From Euglena gracilis (lineage: Eukaryota; Euglenida; Euglenophyceae; Euglenales), in NCBI GenBank assembly GCA_039621445.1, contig CP154954.1, positions 30,446,395 through 30,510,394 on the forward strand: a DNA stretch of 64,000 nucleotides, read 5' to 3'. Below, piece after piece: positions 45,001 to 54,035 of this stretch (its first letter is position 1; every line of letters starts with the position of its first letter). Position numbers and translations under genes: made by a program. The notes below the pieces were generated by a model. It was not told the DNA's origin. It saw only the letters and a program-made list of their open reading frames with translations, and searched no databases.

Positions 45001-48000
45001 TCTCCTGTAAATCCTTCACGAAGTCATAACATGATAACTTGTGAGTTGTGGATTTGCTTAGATGTTGGTTTTCGTTTGATGATTTTGCTTACTGCTATTT
45101 GGGAGTTGCCATCCCAATTCTGCCCATAGCAAGCACTCCCCCCTCCTGGGGAGGCCCCCCCAGGGGGGTGGGTGGGTGGGGGGGACCCCCCCGGTCTTAA
45201 AAAAAAAACCCCTGATGGGGGTCCCATCCATCCATCCACACCGGTGTCTTTGGCGGTGCCCCAGCACTGGTCTGCCCTCCCCCCAACGCCGGCAGCCGGG
45301 CCCGACAGCCCACCGGTCCCCACGCCCCGGCCAGGGCAGCCCAGTCCCCCGACCGGCAGGCCTCCCCTACGCGCCTTCAGCCAAACATGCCCCCGCGGAA
45401 ATGTCGGTCGGTTGGGGCCCAAAGGCAAAAAAAAATTCTACCCCCCCCCCTGTGTGCACTGTGGCTGTTTGTTTGGTGCCTTTTATCCCTTCTTCTGGCC
45501 TGGCGCTGTTTTTCGCCTCTTGCCACTCCCCCCCCCCCCGGGAAATTGACACCTCCCAGTTTGGCAAATACCGGGGACCCGGAGAATTTTCTGGAACCCA
45601 CCGGGTTCTCGTGGTTGGTGTCATACCTTTTTCCTTGGCCAAATGCCTCGGGGGGAGGTCCCCAACCGTTTCCCGCCCCGCCGCTGGAGGGTGCCTTGCA
45701 CCGGATCTTCGCCGCGGACGTGCAGGACGTGGTGGGGGCCCACGGGGTGGACGTCATCCTGGACCCGGTGTTCGGGAACTACATGCAGGAGAACGCGGAG
45801 GTGCTGGCGGTGGACGGGACCATCGTCATCATCGCCATGATGGGCGGTGTGCCCTCCCAGCCCACCGCAGATTCGTCCAAAAAAGGCCGCCTGAAAGGTA
45901 TTGGCAGGACTTTTGCCTGCCAAATTAGTCCACACAGCTTTTATACCCCCCTTCTGCAAGAGCCGCAACAGCAGGGTCGCTCTTGCAGGGCAGCAACATT
46001 CAGCTCTGTATCAGAACATGTTCAGGTCTGCAGAACCCCAGTTTCTTTTAAACTCCCGTTCTGTCCTCGGCCAACTTTTAACACCATTTTCTTTCTTCGC
46101 TTGGATGACATCACGATAGTCATTTTCATCCTACTGCATAACATTTGGCTGATTATTTTCCTCTGGTGCTTTCCCTGTCGTCCAGATTGAATGTGTGTGT
46201 GCAGCTAATGGCAATTGTGAAAATGGGGCGGCCCTGTTTAGCCAAAGTAGCTCTGTCATTGTGGGCTTGAGATTGGGAACAGAGAACCCTGCATTCCAAA
46301 CCGTGGGCGGAGAATCATTGGGATTTGTTGAACGTGCCCCCCCCCCCCCCCGGGGTTCATGCGGGGTTTGGGGTGGGCGGTCCCCGCGGACCGCTGTGCC
46401 TCCCCTCGGCAGGGTCCACCATTGACCCGCCGGCCAGCATGCCCACCCTCTTCCGCAAGCGGGCCACACTGAAGTTCTCAACGCTGCGGAACACCAGTGT
46501 GTCCCCCGGCGGATGGACCCTCTCCCGCAGCATCGTGCCGTGCCAGGGTGTCAGTATATTCACAAAGCTGGGACAAAGATAAGAACTTCGGAACTTTTTT
46601 TTCTGATAGTCAGCATATCGCCAATGTCCGCCAGCCACCTCAGACCCCCCTCCCAAACAGGGTGGTCCGTAAGGGACGGGATTTTTTTTTTTAAGTTAAG
46701 GACCGCCCCCCACCACCTCTTCCCGTATTTCCGGGAGCACCAATTTTTGGACCCGAAAATTTTTTTCCATCGCCTTCGGCGCCAGGTGTTTTTTGCCCCA
46801 TTTCGGGACTCATATGGGAGGTCCCCCCCAAAAACCCCTCAAAAACCCCATTTTTTCACACCTTCCAAAATTCAACATTTTCTCAAAATTTTGATTTTGA
46901 GAGGTTTTTGAAGCAAAAAAAATGTCATTGAAAATCCAAAAAATTTCACAGAGAAAAAAAATGTCAGTAAAATTTGGCTGAGCCATAATTTGGTCCATTT
47001 TTTTTGACCTTCGTTTTTTTTTTTCACCCCCCTCCTAAAAACTACGAATTTTTAACCCTGGAATTTTTGATATTTTTTTGGGAAAAATACGGTTTTCCAT
47101 CAAAAAATCATGTATTTGGGTTCATTTTTCAAAATAATTTTCAAAAATTTTCCCCAGCCAAAATCCCCGTTTTCCCAAAATTGGTGAAAATCTGTGGTGG
47201 GTCCTTATTTTTCGGTTGAAGTGCATTGGGACATATATTTTTTTTTAGTTAGGGACCGTCCTGCTCCCAAATAGTTCACACAGGACAGGCTTCCACACCA
47301 TGCTCATGTGGGTGGGTCCCGTCAGGGGGATTGCACCTCGGGTCAAGTTCAAAGGCTGGCCAAAAATTTCATTGAAGGGTGTGCCACTGTTTTTTGTGCC
47401 ACCCCCAGGGATCTGAACAAATTATTTTTGCACGTATCAGTTTCATGACCAATCTTCAATCGGCTCACCCGGGGTTCTGCAAGGATGTAAAAGTCATATT
47501 GTCCAGAAAAAAAGCTTTTTTTTCGGGCGTGATAAACTGCGGGAATTTGCAAATTCCCAGAAATCGCTCCTCCATCACCCAGAGTCACAGGGATTGGAAA
47601 GGTGGGAACACCAAGGACTTCCACCTGAATGAGCTCCCGGCTTGGAAAGGAGGGAGGACCATTGGGCCATCCGGTGCCATCGCGGGAAGAAGGAAGATTG
47701 GCATCCGGGTGGGTGGATTGCGGTGATCAGCGTCGCTGAGAACGAATGTTGGCAACGTGCTCCCTTGTAAGATAATGATACCTGACACCTTCCCTATTGG
47801 AAGGTGGTCTCCCGAAAAGAATTGGCCTCGGGTGCTCGCCAATTTGGGCCTACCCGAAGAACAAAGCTCTTTCGGGGTACAACTCCCTGCAAGGCCAGGT
47901 CGGCGACAGGCACCTACGGCCGACCAGGACCGACCACGGCCGACCAGGGCCGACCAGGGCCGACCAGGGCCGACTATGGTTTTCAGGACCCCCATAGGTG

Positions 48001-48866
48001 GGGGTTCCGACCAGGGCCGACCAGGGCCGACCAGGGCCGACTAGGGCCGACCAGGGCCGACTTGCATGTGGTTGGCCGACCGAAGGGGAATGGATGAAAG
48101 AATTCGGCAGCTTTGCCTCTGGAACAAGCACCTCTGATGATGTTGGGCGATGCAGGGCGATGCTGGGTGATTCTGGATTTTTGGAGACCAGCGGTTGGGT
48201 TCTGATGCGGCGATGCAGGGCGATGCTGGGTGATGCTGGCAGTTTTTTGTATATATTTTGAAGAACTAAACCCATCTTTGGATAATTTTCTCACAAATCT
48301 CCAGTTTTACACCCATTTTGGGCTATTATGGATCAGTTTTTGCTAATTTGGGGGCTATTTATCACTGATTGGGCAAATATTGGGCTAATTTGGGTCAATC
48401 TGAGCATTTTTTATGGCATTTTGGCCATTTTGCGCCCTCTTGGTAATTTTTGGGTCATTTTTCACAATCTTTTGTGGATTTTGTTGGCATTTTTGGGTAA
48501 TTTTTGGTTATTTCAAGCCATTTTAGGTCATTTTGGTTGCTTTTGGGGAGCCAATGGAGGCCTTATGGGGCACTTCCTTTTGATCTTGGCGAGACAATTC
48601 AGAAAATCATTGCATCCCCCCTTCACATTTTTTCTGTGACGGATACCCCCACCTATGGCCGACTATTTGCCGACCAGGGCCGACCAGGGCCGACCAGGGC
48701 CGACCAGGGCCGACCAGGGCCGACCAGAGCACCAAAATGGGAAGTGACCATAGGTGCCTGGTCGGCGAGCACAGGCCCAGAGGCCAATTTCTCAGGCAAG
48801 ACAGGAGTTCGCCTGACCCTCCTATCAAATTAATTTCCAATCAAAAAAAAACCCTGCATATATAAT

Positions 48867-48941
<75 letters not shown>

Positions 48942-50963
48942 CTGATATATTAACCCCCCCCCAAAAAGACTTGGGTCTTATTTTTGGGTCCATTGCTGGA
49001 AACCTCCAGGGGGGGTGTTATATTTGGGGGGTCTTATTTTTGGTTTTTTCTTGACCGACCCAAGCCCGAAAAAACATCATTTTTCAGGTTCAGCAGTAAA
49101 AATTTTCCTTCGGCTCTTCGTGCCATGTGTAAATCGGTGTAAGTTGACATTTGGCATGTTTTTTTTGAACTTCAAAAATCTGAAATTTTTTGAAATTTCA
49201 TTATTTTTGTCTGTGAAATTGGGGATTTTGGTAATTTTTCAGGGAAAATTTTCACCGTCTTCGGCGCTTTGCGCCGTCAGGGGGGTCTTATTTTTGGATT
49301 TTTGCTCGTTCGGCCCAGAGGGGAGGGGGGGTGTTATTTTTGGGGGGTTCTTATTTTTTGGAGGGGGGCTAAAAATGTATTTTGTATAGTTTATTCTTAA
49401 TTGTTACATTAGAATCAAAAGTTTAAACAGAGGGGGAGATCGTGGGTGGGCGAGGTTTTTGGGGTTGTCGTGGTGTTTTTGGGCCCAGGGGGCCGTGCCC
49501 CACCCCTGCCGGCCCCAGGCAAGGCGTACAAGGCGGCGCTGGTGCGGGACTTCTGGGCCTTCTCGGAGCCGCTGTTCCGCACGGGCCAACTCCACCTGGG
49601 GGCCCCCCTGTGCCCCCCCCCCCTGCCTGGCCCTCACCCCCCCCCCCCTCCACCGCGCCGCCCAACCCTCATCTGGGGTTGGCAGACCTCGGGGGATTTT
49701 TTTTAAGTCTGGGGGGTGGATCGTGAGCCTGTTCACAATTTACAGGGCTTTGTATATTTTGGGGGTCCAAGTAATGCCCTGATAATCGTGAACAGAAACC
49801 GTTTCTACAAAGAAACCCACATCTGGATCCGGGATTCTGTCCGGGAAACCCAGAAAACAAGAGATGGGCTTACGTCCAAGCTATTGGGGGATGCTTTGGG
49901 TTTTGGGGGGGGGACCCGAAGGCCCCCCCCCCCAAAGGCCCTCACAATGCTTGGACCAAAGGCAATTTTCAGTTTAGAGCCCAAGGGTGGTTTCCGTTCA
50001 GTTCACCATACCATTCCATTGTGTTCCATTCTGTTTTAATTCTGTGGCCATCTGTTGAAAGCCCTTCGAACCAGTTGCAACAGGGCAACTGAATTGCGAA
50101 ATCTGACCAACAGATAGTTCAAATTTCAGATCACTCGATCGGACAGAAACAAGAGTGCTATGCAGCGTGGCTGAATTCTGTGGCGGTCTGTCGAAAGCCT
50201 TCGGGAAGACTTTTGTGCAACAGTTTCCTGAGTTTGTATTTAATCAAAATTCTCTTCACAATTTCAAGCCCTAATAATCGTGAACAGCCTGTTCACGATT
50301 ATCAGGGCGTTATTTGGGGGGGTCCAAACAACGCCCTGCAATTCACGTTCATGTCCACGAAATTCAGGGCAGGCGCCGGGCCTCTGTTCCCAGTGACAAA
50401 GAGGGAGGATGAGACAACTTGGAGAAATCCTCATTTCACAATTGGTCGAATGGTATTCAAGCCAGGCACTCATTAATGTCTAACAGTTTTCAAGACGGGC
50501 GCGACGCTATAAAACGGTTTTCAGAGTGGCGCCGTTTTCTTGGTGAAAAGAAAAACAAAAACGCCAAAAAAGCCACCGTACGGGTTTTGAATCGTCGAAC
50601 GTTGAACACAGGCGTGCGGTGTTTCGACTTAGCCGTTTGTGGGCTATTTTTTCGTGGGTGGGTGGGTGAGCCGGACCCCCTCCCCCTGGGGGATACCCCA
50701 AGGGCCTCGTGGGTCCCAACCGGAAGTGCGCCGAATTCTTTGGCCCCGGACCCCGGGGGGTACCCCTGGGTGGGTGGGGGGCACCCCCCGGTCTGAAAGA
50801 AAGCTCCCCGGACGGGCGCCGGCGAGAGAGGGGCCCCCCGCCCCGGCCGGTGGTGCACGCGGTGCTGCCGTGGACGGAGGCGGGGGCGGCCCACGAGCTG
50901 ATGGAGGCGAACCGGACGGAGGGGAAGGTGGTGCTGCTGGTGGAGGCCCCTGAGGCGGCGTGA
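32918..50963 (+). CDS. NAD(P)H:quinone oxidoreductase, TP53I3/PIG3-type
   Basis: Eleven exons: 32918-32998, 35395-35526, 38521-38566, 38930-39111, 41348-41399, 43322-43437, 44949-45006, 45658-45846, 46413-46496, 49519-49609 and 50831-50963 (TGA). All phases match; the total is 1164 bases (387 residues) against about 330 for the family. The reading runs MKAVQ-IRSPSEG...AVNRADT-RRGLYPPPPGASDILG-LEAAGIVE...GDRVMALLSGGGYAQYC...AAIPE-VFLTAYQ...GQSVLIHAGASSVGIAAIQL...VDVILDPVFGNY...IVIIAMMGG-STIDPP...AHELMEANRTEGKVVLLVE. AGASSVG is the nucleotide-binding turn of the Rossmann half. There are no zinc ligands, as expected for quinone reductases. Starting at 32918 instead of 32984 adds an Arg-rich, acid-free leader (MQWRLPRLATAVGR...) that looks like an organelle presequence. 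Weak points: the exon 2/3 join drops two residues relative to the family, and the borders of exons 7 and 8 are the least certain. It probably reduces quinones or related electrophiles using NADPH. Confidence 0.92.
33588..35165. repeat. cluster of family B palindromes (TTGCGCTTTGGCGCAA type)
   Basis: At least a dozen related 16-20 bp near-palindromes lie in intron 1 of the oxidoreductase. Examples: TTGCGCTTTGGCGCAA at 33588, GCGCTTAAGTGC-type at about 33738, GTTGCGCCGAAGCGCAAT at about 34357, ATTGCGCTTCGGCGCAA at about 34525, GCGCTTTGACGCAAT at about 34580, and copies at about 34683, 34740, 34792 and 35148. Spacing is irregular. Loops vary while the TGCGC/GCGCA arms are kept. Confidence 0.9.
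35996..36480 (+). pseudogene. AT-rich coding-like remnant with CAG repeat
   Basis: A CAG trinucleotide run (36003-36037) is followed by open segments in several frames. From about 36250 one frame reads EEDSARIIVASYFASINCGD, then VVSWDNGGGAQELAADGVKQ, without a stop. Codon use is AT-rich, unlike the host exons, which suggests an inserted and decayed gene or element inside oxidoreductase intron 2. No domain was recognised. Confidence 0.35.
36490..37560. repeat. internally repetitive GGCCAAAATGG-rich segment
   Basis: CAGTTTTTCCGGG, GGAGGCCAAA and ACATCGTTTC recur about 360 bases apart (36541 and 36902). Between and after them are many GGCCAAAATGGC variants (36990-37100). It also has the hairpin GGCGCCGAAGGCGCC before AAAAAAATTT (about 36669). 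Probably nested MITE-like material; its outer ends could not be fixed. The 299-codon open frame through it is an artefact. Confidence 0.6.
37979..38200. mobile_element. C-run TIR element (AATAGAAGCGC class)
   Basis: The left end TACCCCCCCCCAATAGAAGC is the inverse of the right end GCGCTTCTATTAGGGGGGGG followed by GTTA. Inside are repeated AAATAGAAGCGCACCCCCC and CGCCGCCGAAGGC-like stems. It is non-coding. Confidence 0.65.
39146..39380. repeat. GT/TG microsatellite
   Basis: About 230 bases of imperfect GT dinucleotide repeat with GTGC and GTTG interruptions, starting just after the exon 4 donor of the oxidoreductase. The cysteine/valine and histidine/threonine frames across it are artefacts. 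Confidence 0.95.
39483..39528. repeat. perfect 22-bp inverted repeat
   Basis: Arms at 39483-39504 and 39507-39528 (TGCCTGTTTGTGTGTGCATG then CC, and its exact complement) are separated by two bases. The perfect pairing suggests a recent origin or selection as a structure. Confidence 0.95.
40109..40438. mobile_element. C-run TIR element (AATAAGTGCGC class)
   Basis: A left end with TAACCCCC and CAATAAGTGCGCA mirrors a right end with GTGCACTTATTTGGGGG and CAGTTA. An internal CTAATAAGTGCGCACCCC lies near 40340. Same architecture as the 12933, 37979 and 41447 elements but a different adjacent motif. It is non-coding. Confidence 0.65.
41447..41629. mobile_element. C-run TIR element flanked by TTAA
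   Basis: Begins CCCCCCAAATAACACC and ends ATGTTATTTGGGGGGT. TTAA lies directly on both sides (41443-41446 and 41630-41633). A TTAA duplication with termini starting CC is the known signature of piggyBac-type elements. It lies 47 bases after exon 5 of the oxidoreductase. Confidence 0.7.
41648..41862. repeat. ACTGTCAGGGTCC / GGCCAACCTGTCAG repeat block
   Basis: Four to five copies of AACTGTCAGGGT.CCT and CTGGCCAACCTGTCAG-like units. The outer ends GGGAAACTGTCA and TAACAGTTTCCC are inverted. Similar isolated units occur near 52385-52500 (GAAACTGTCAGCCTG..., ATTAGCCAACC). Confidence 0.7.
41870..43320. other. intron 5 remainder of the oxidoreductase, T-rich repeats
   Basis: From 41960 to 42250 there are GCATTTTT/GCACATTTTTT-type T-rich repeats. 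GATCAACTCATTGTTGTTA and GGAATTCATTGTTATTA are paired near 42299 and 42370. C-runs occur near 42700 and 42800. No exon was seen until 43322. Confidence 0.5.
46658..47273. mobile_element. hAT-type MITE, 616 bp, 8-bp target duplication CTCCCAAA
   Basis: Begins CAGGGTGGTCCGTAAGGGA and ends AGTTAGGGACCGTCCTG. CTCCCAAA is exact at 46650-46657 and 47274-47281. It contains the CGCCTTCGGCGCC hairpin beside A/T runs near 46770. It lies in oxidoreductase intron 9 and has no transposase. Confidence 0.9.
47820..48789. mobile_element. TIR element with subterminal 10-bp (CGACCAGGGC) arrays
   Basis: AATTGGCCTC....GGTGCTCGCC at the left is inverted at the right (GGCGAGCA...GAGGCCAATT). Just inside are arrays of the 10-bp unit CGACCAGGGC: about 47921-48062, interrupted by CCCATAGGTGGGGGTTCCGA, and 48659-48728, preceded by CCCCACCTATGG. 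The core (48160-48550) has GATGCAGGGCGATGCTGGG repeats and T-rich sequence shared with 62455-62760. No target duplication was recognised. Confidence 0.8.
48860..48945. repeat. AC and AT microsatellite
   Basis: An (AC)n run passes into (AT)n with one TTTCT interruption. Confidence 0.95.
48951..49375. mobile_element. C-run TIR element (AAAAAGA/TCTTATTTTTGG class)
   Basis: TTAACCCCCCCCCAAAAAGA at the left opposes TTATTTTTTGGAGGGGGGCT followed by AAAA at the right. TCTTATTTTTGG units recur inside, along with CTTCGGCGCTTTGCGCC near 49259. The left flank is TTAA and the right flank CTAA, so a degraded TTAA target is possible. Confidence 0.6.
49733..49795. repeat. hairpin element with CTGTTCAC arms and CAGGGC...GCCCTG core
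   Basis: CTGTTCACAATTTA-CAGGGC opposes GCCCTGATAATCGTGAACAG as an imperfect inverted repeat around GGGGGTCCAAG. A sister copy lies at 50286-50354. Confidence 0.75.
50272..50354. repeat. double hairpin, sister of 49733-49795
   Basis: ATAATCGTGAACAG-C-CTGTTCACGATTAT is a perfect 14-bp palindrome pair. It is followed by CAGGGCGTTATTTGG...CCAAACAACGCCCTG, a palindrome flanked by CACGATTAT and CAATTCACG. Confidence 0.8.
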
Positions 50964-53900
50964 GGCGGCGCCCCCCCCCCCCCCACCGGTGCCCTACATG
51001 GCACGTGCCCCGCGCACCGTTCCCCCAGCCCGGCTCGACCTGGGGAGACCATCAGGGCCCTCTCCCTGGCGAGAGGCTGAACAGGGGGGGGGGGCAGACC
51101 ACGACTCTCCAAAGCAACGATTTGTATAAGTTAACCACATTTAATGCAGTTGTGAGACCAAGGGATTGATATTCTTTTTTGGGTTGGGGGGGATTGGTGT
51201 CGGTCTTCAATAAACGCGACTCAACAAGATTTGGAAGACTCCAGAAAACTGGTACATCCGATTACAAAAGTTTCAGTCAGGGCATGCTGCAGGCATGGCT
51301 GATGCCTAAATTGGCATAATGCACAAAACCTGTGCAGGAGGAGACTCGCACGAAATCAGCGTTGTAAGTATTCTGGGTCAATTCATCAAGACACCAATGG
51401 TTACTCTAAATCTTAGTTAGAATTGTAATTAAAATAGGCTTGGGGACAACTGCTTTGAGGACCACGTGCCTTTTCAGCATTTTGAGGAATCTGTAGAAAT
51501 TTATTTAGTCTGCAGTTCCAAAATAATTCTTATTTTATTCATTAAAAGTTGTGTCACCATGAGCAAAACGTCACCACAATATGCGAAATAAATTGCATAA
51601 TGTTCCGGAACAACCCGGAATCAAACCCCTGAATAAATGAGTGTCAAAAGCGAAGCCTTCTGGAGGAATACCAACACATATTTTTCCCCAGGGGGTTGGA
51701 GTGCACACCAAAGAAGGAAGCTCACCCGCCAGTCAACGACGCTGTGCTTTGTACAGCAGTTTTGTCATCAGTCCATCACCGCCGACAGAATAGCTAGTTA
51801 TTGTTGTGCTGCCTTTGGTCGGTGTTCGTGCCTCTTCAAGGATCATCAAATTTTGACAGGTCAGCGTGGTGGGCATTTTTCCGCTCAATCGCTGCAAGTT
51901 CCGGCAGAAAGCACCCCCTCCAGCCCCCTCCAGAACTCCCTTGCACTCCCTTGTACTCCTTCCAAAAGGCACTCCGAATTCAATGCCCTGGCTTCTTTTT
52001 ATGTCAACTCACCCCCAATTCGCAGCCCAGCTAAGATGGCCCCGGAAGAGGAGCCGGTTGGCTGCCCCCCCCCCCCCCCGTCCTGGCCCCTGCCCCCACG
52101 CCCCCTGAGGCTCCCCATCCCCCCAGCCCGGAGCTATAAATTACAAGCGTGGCCCGCTAATTGACAGCAACGGATGGTGCCAGCCGATCACATGGCACCT
52201 AAGCTGTGGGGTCCCAATCTAAGTCCAAATCTCCAGCGATTAAATATTAGTTTGGGGATGGTTTGGCTGGTAGACTGAGGGAGGGGAATCAAGTGAACGA
52301 TTAATCCAAAACACCCAAAATGTTGGACTGTCTGTCTTTTGGCATCGAAATGCCGGAAATGGCAAAAAACAAAAAGCCTCTGTGGCACTTGTGTTCTGAA
52401 ACTGTCAGCCTGCGAACGTGTCGGGGTTTCTGGCATGGAAATTTGTTCGGGCCCCTTGGTATTAGCCAACCCGCAGGGACCAATCAATTTCCTGAAACCA
52501 CCCTGCCGGAATTGTGCCAGCAGCCTGCCCAGGAGCCTCGTGAGGCGTCCCCCGGCGACCAACGGTTGATCAAGTTCGAGGACGGACGAGGGGAAATTTG
52601 ATTAAATAGGCATCGAGGGAGAATTCAGAATTTTTTTCGAAAAAAAACATAGAATGCCGAATTACTTTGTTATAACACCCCAAAGAAGAAACAGCCACTG
52701 GGAGGGTCCTTCGTTTTTTCACAATAAAGGGGGGTTATTAGCGCGTTTGGTGGGCCAGCCCGGGGATTAATGAGTGGTATGAGTGGGGGGGGGGGTGGAT
52801 GGGCAACATCCTTTCACATAAACCGCGTGTCAGAACAGACCCAGCTGTACGGTTTTGCAGAGAGGGCAGAATTTAAGTCCGCCGCCCCCCCCCCATAGCC
52901 GTGACCCCATGTTTTACTTTTTTTTTTTTTCCTGGGTGGACCCGGGTTCACCGTTAGCTGCAACGTATCATTACCCACTTCTGTTTGGTGGTTTGACTCC
53001 CTGGGGCCACCCACCAACCCAGATCCGTGCAACCGTCTGGGGTGTTCAAAAGGGAGGGGGGTTAGTGGGGGGAGGCACGGGGGGGATCGCGGGCCTGGGA
53101 GGCCGGCCCTGTAGGTGTCGCTCACAGGAACGTAGGGGCCCCGTCACGGATGGCGCCCGGGGGGCTGGCCGACGGCTATCACAGCACGCGGACTGTGCCG
53201 GGTGTGCCATTGTGCTTTGTCTGCAAGTTCCGGGTGCAACGGAAGTGAGCTGGCGGATTCCCCTCAAATTTCCTTTTTTTGTGAAACACTATTCAAAATC
53301 TACCCCCCCCCCCCCATGCCCAATGAACAAATGCCTTGACGTTTGTCACCTGAGTGTTCATGGGGGGTTCTCCCTTTTGGCTGGGGGCTATGAGGTGTAT
53401 TTTTTTTATAGCCAAAAATGATTTGTGACCACTTTTTTGCATACACATCCTTTCAAAGAATATGAGTGAGATTTTCATTTTGGTAAAAAAAACCTCCTCG
53501 AAAAGGGTGGCCGAAAAATGGCTCTCAGATCAAGAATGCACTGTTGCAGAACCATACTGGTAGCACAGTTGGATTTGCAGGCATGGATGGATGGTCTTAT
53601 GGTGCCATGGGGAGGCGGGGGAGGTTGACTCTCCCACCCGGCAGGTGGGGGTCTGTACCATCAGAAATTTTTACACCCACATCAAAATTTCACCCCACAG
53701 AGTAAAGGGAAGGAGCGACCTCTGCCAGCATGTAAGGTTTCTGGGCTTGGATAACAGTTGGGGGCGGGGGGACTGTCGACCCCACCCACCAGGGCATTGT
53801 GCACAACGACGTTTGGCATTTGTTGAATGCCTCCGCACATTTTTTTTTGCTTATTTTGCACCTTGTTTCCCCTTATTGTCGTTCTTTTGTATTGAGGAAT

Positions 53901-54035
53901 ATGGAAGCCGCGTGCATATAAGAGTGGTTGGTGTGTTGCGTACAGTGGTCTGCCTCTTTTCCCGGTCGGCTCTCAGCCCCCTCAGAACACCAGTTCTTTG
54001 CTCTTTGCTCGTCTTCTGGTGCGCTGCCTCCCCAG
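50964..54035. other. spacer and presumed 5' part of the nuclease gene, no exon resolved
   Basis: Contains the oxidoreductase 3' flank (51000-51500, no clear polyadenylation signal), mixed unique sequence and C-runs near 52066 and 53304. Exon-like bits near 52510-52600 and 53130-53240 could not be placed in a frame with the nuclease. The start codon of the nuclease was not found. Confidence 0.4.
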
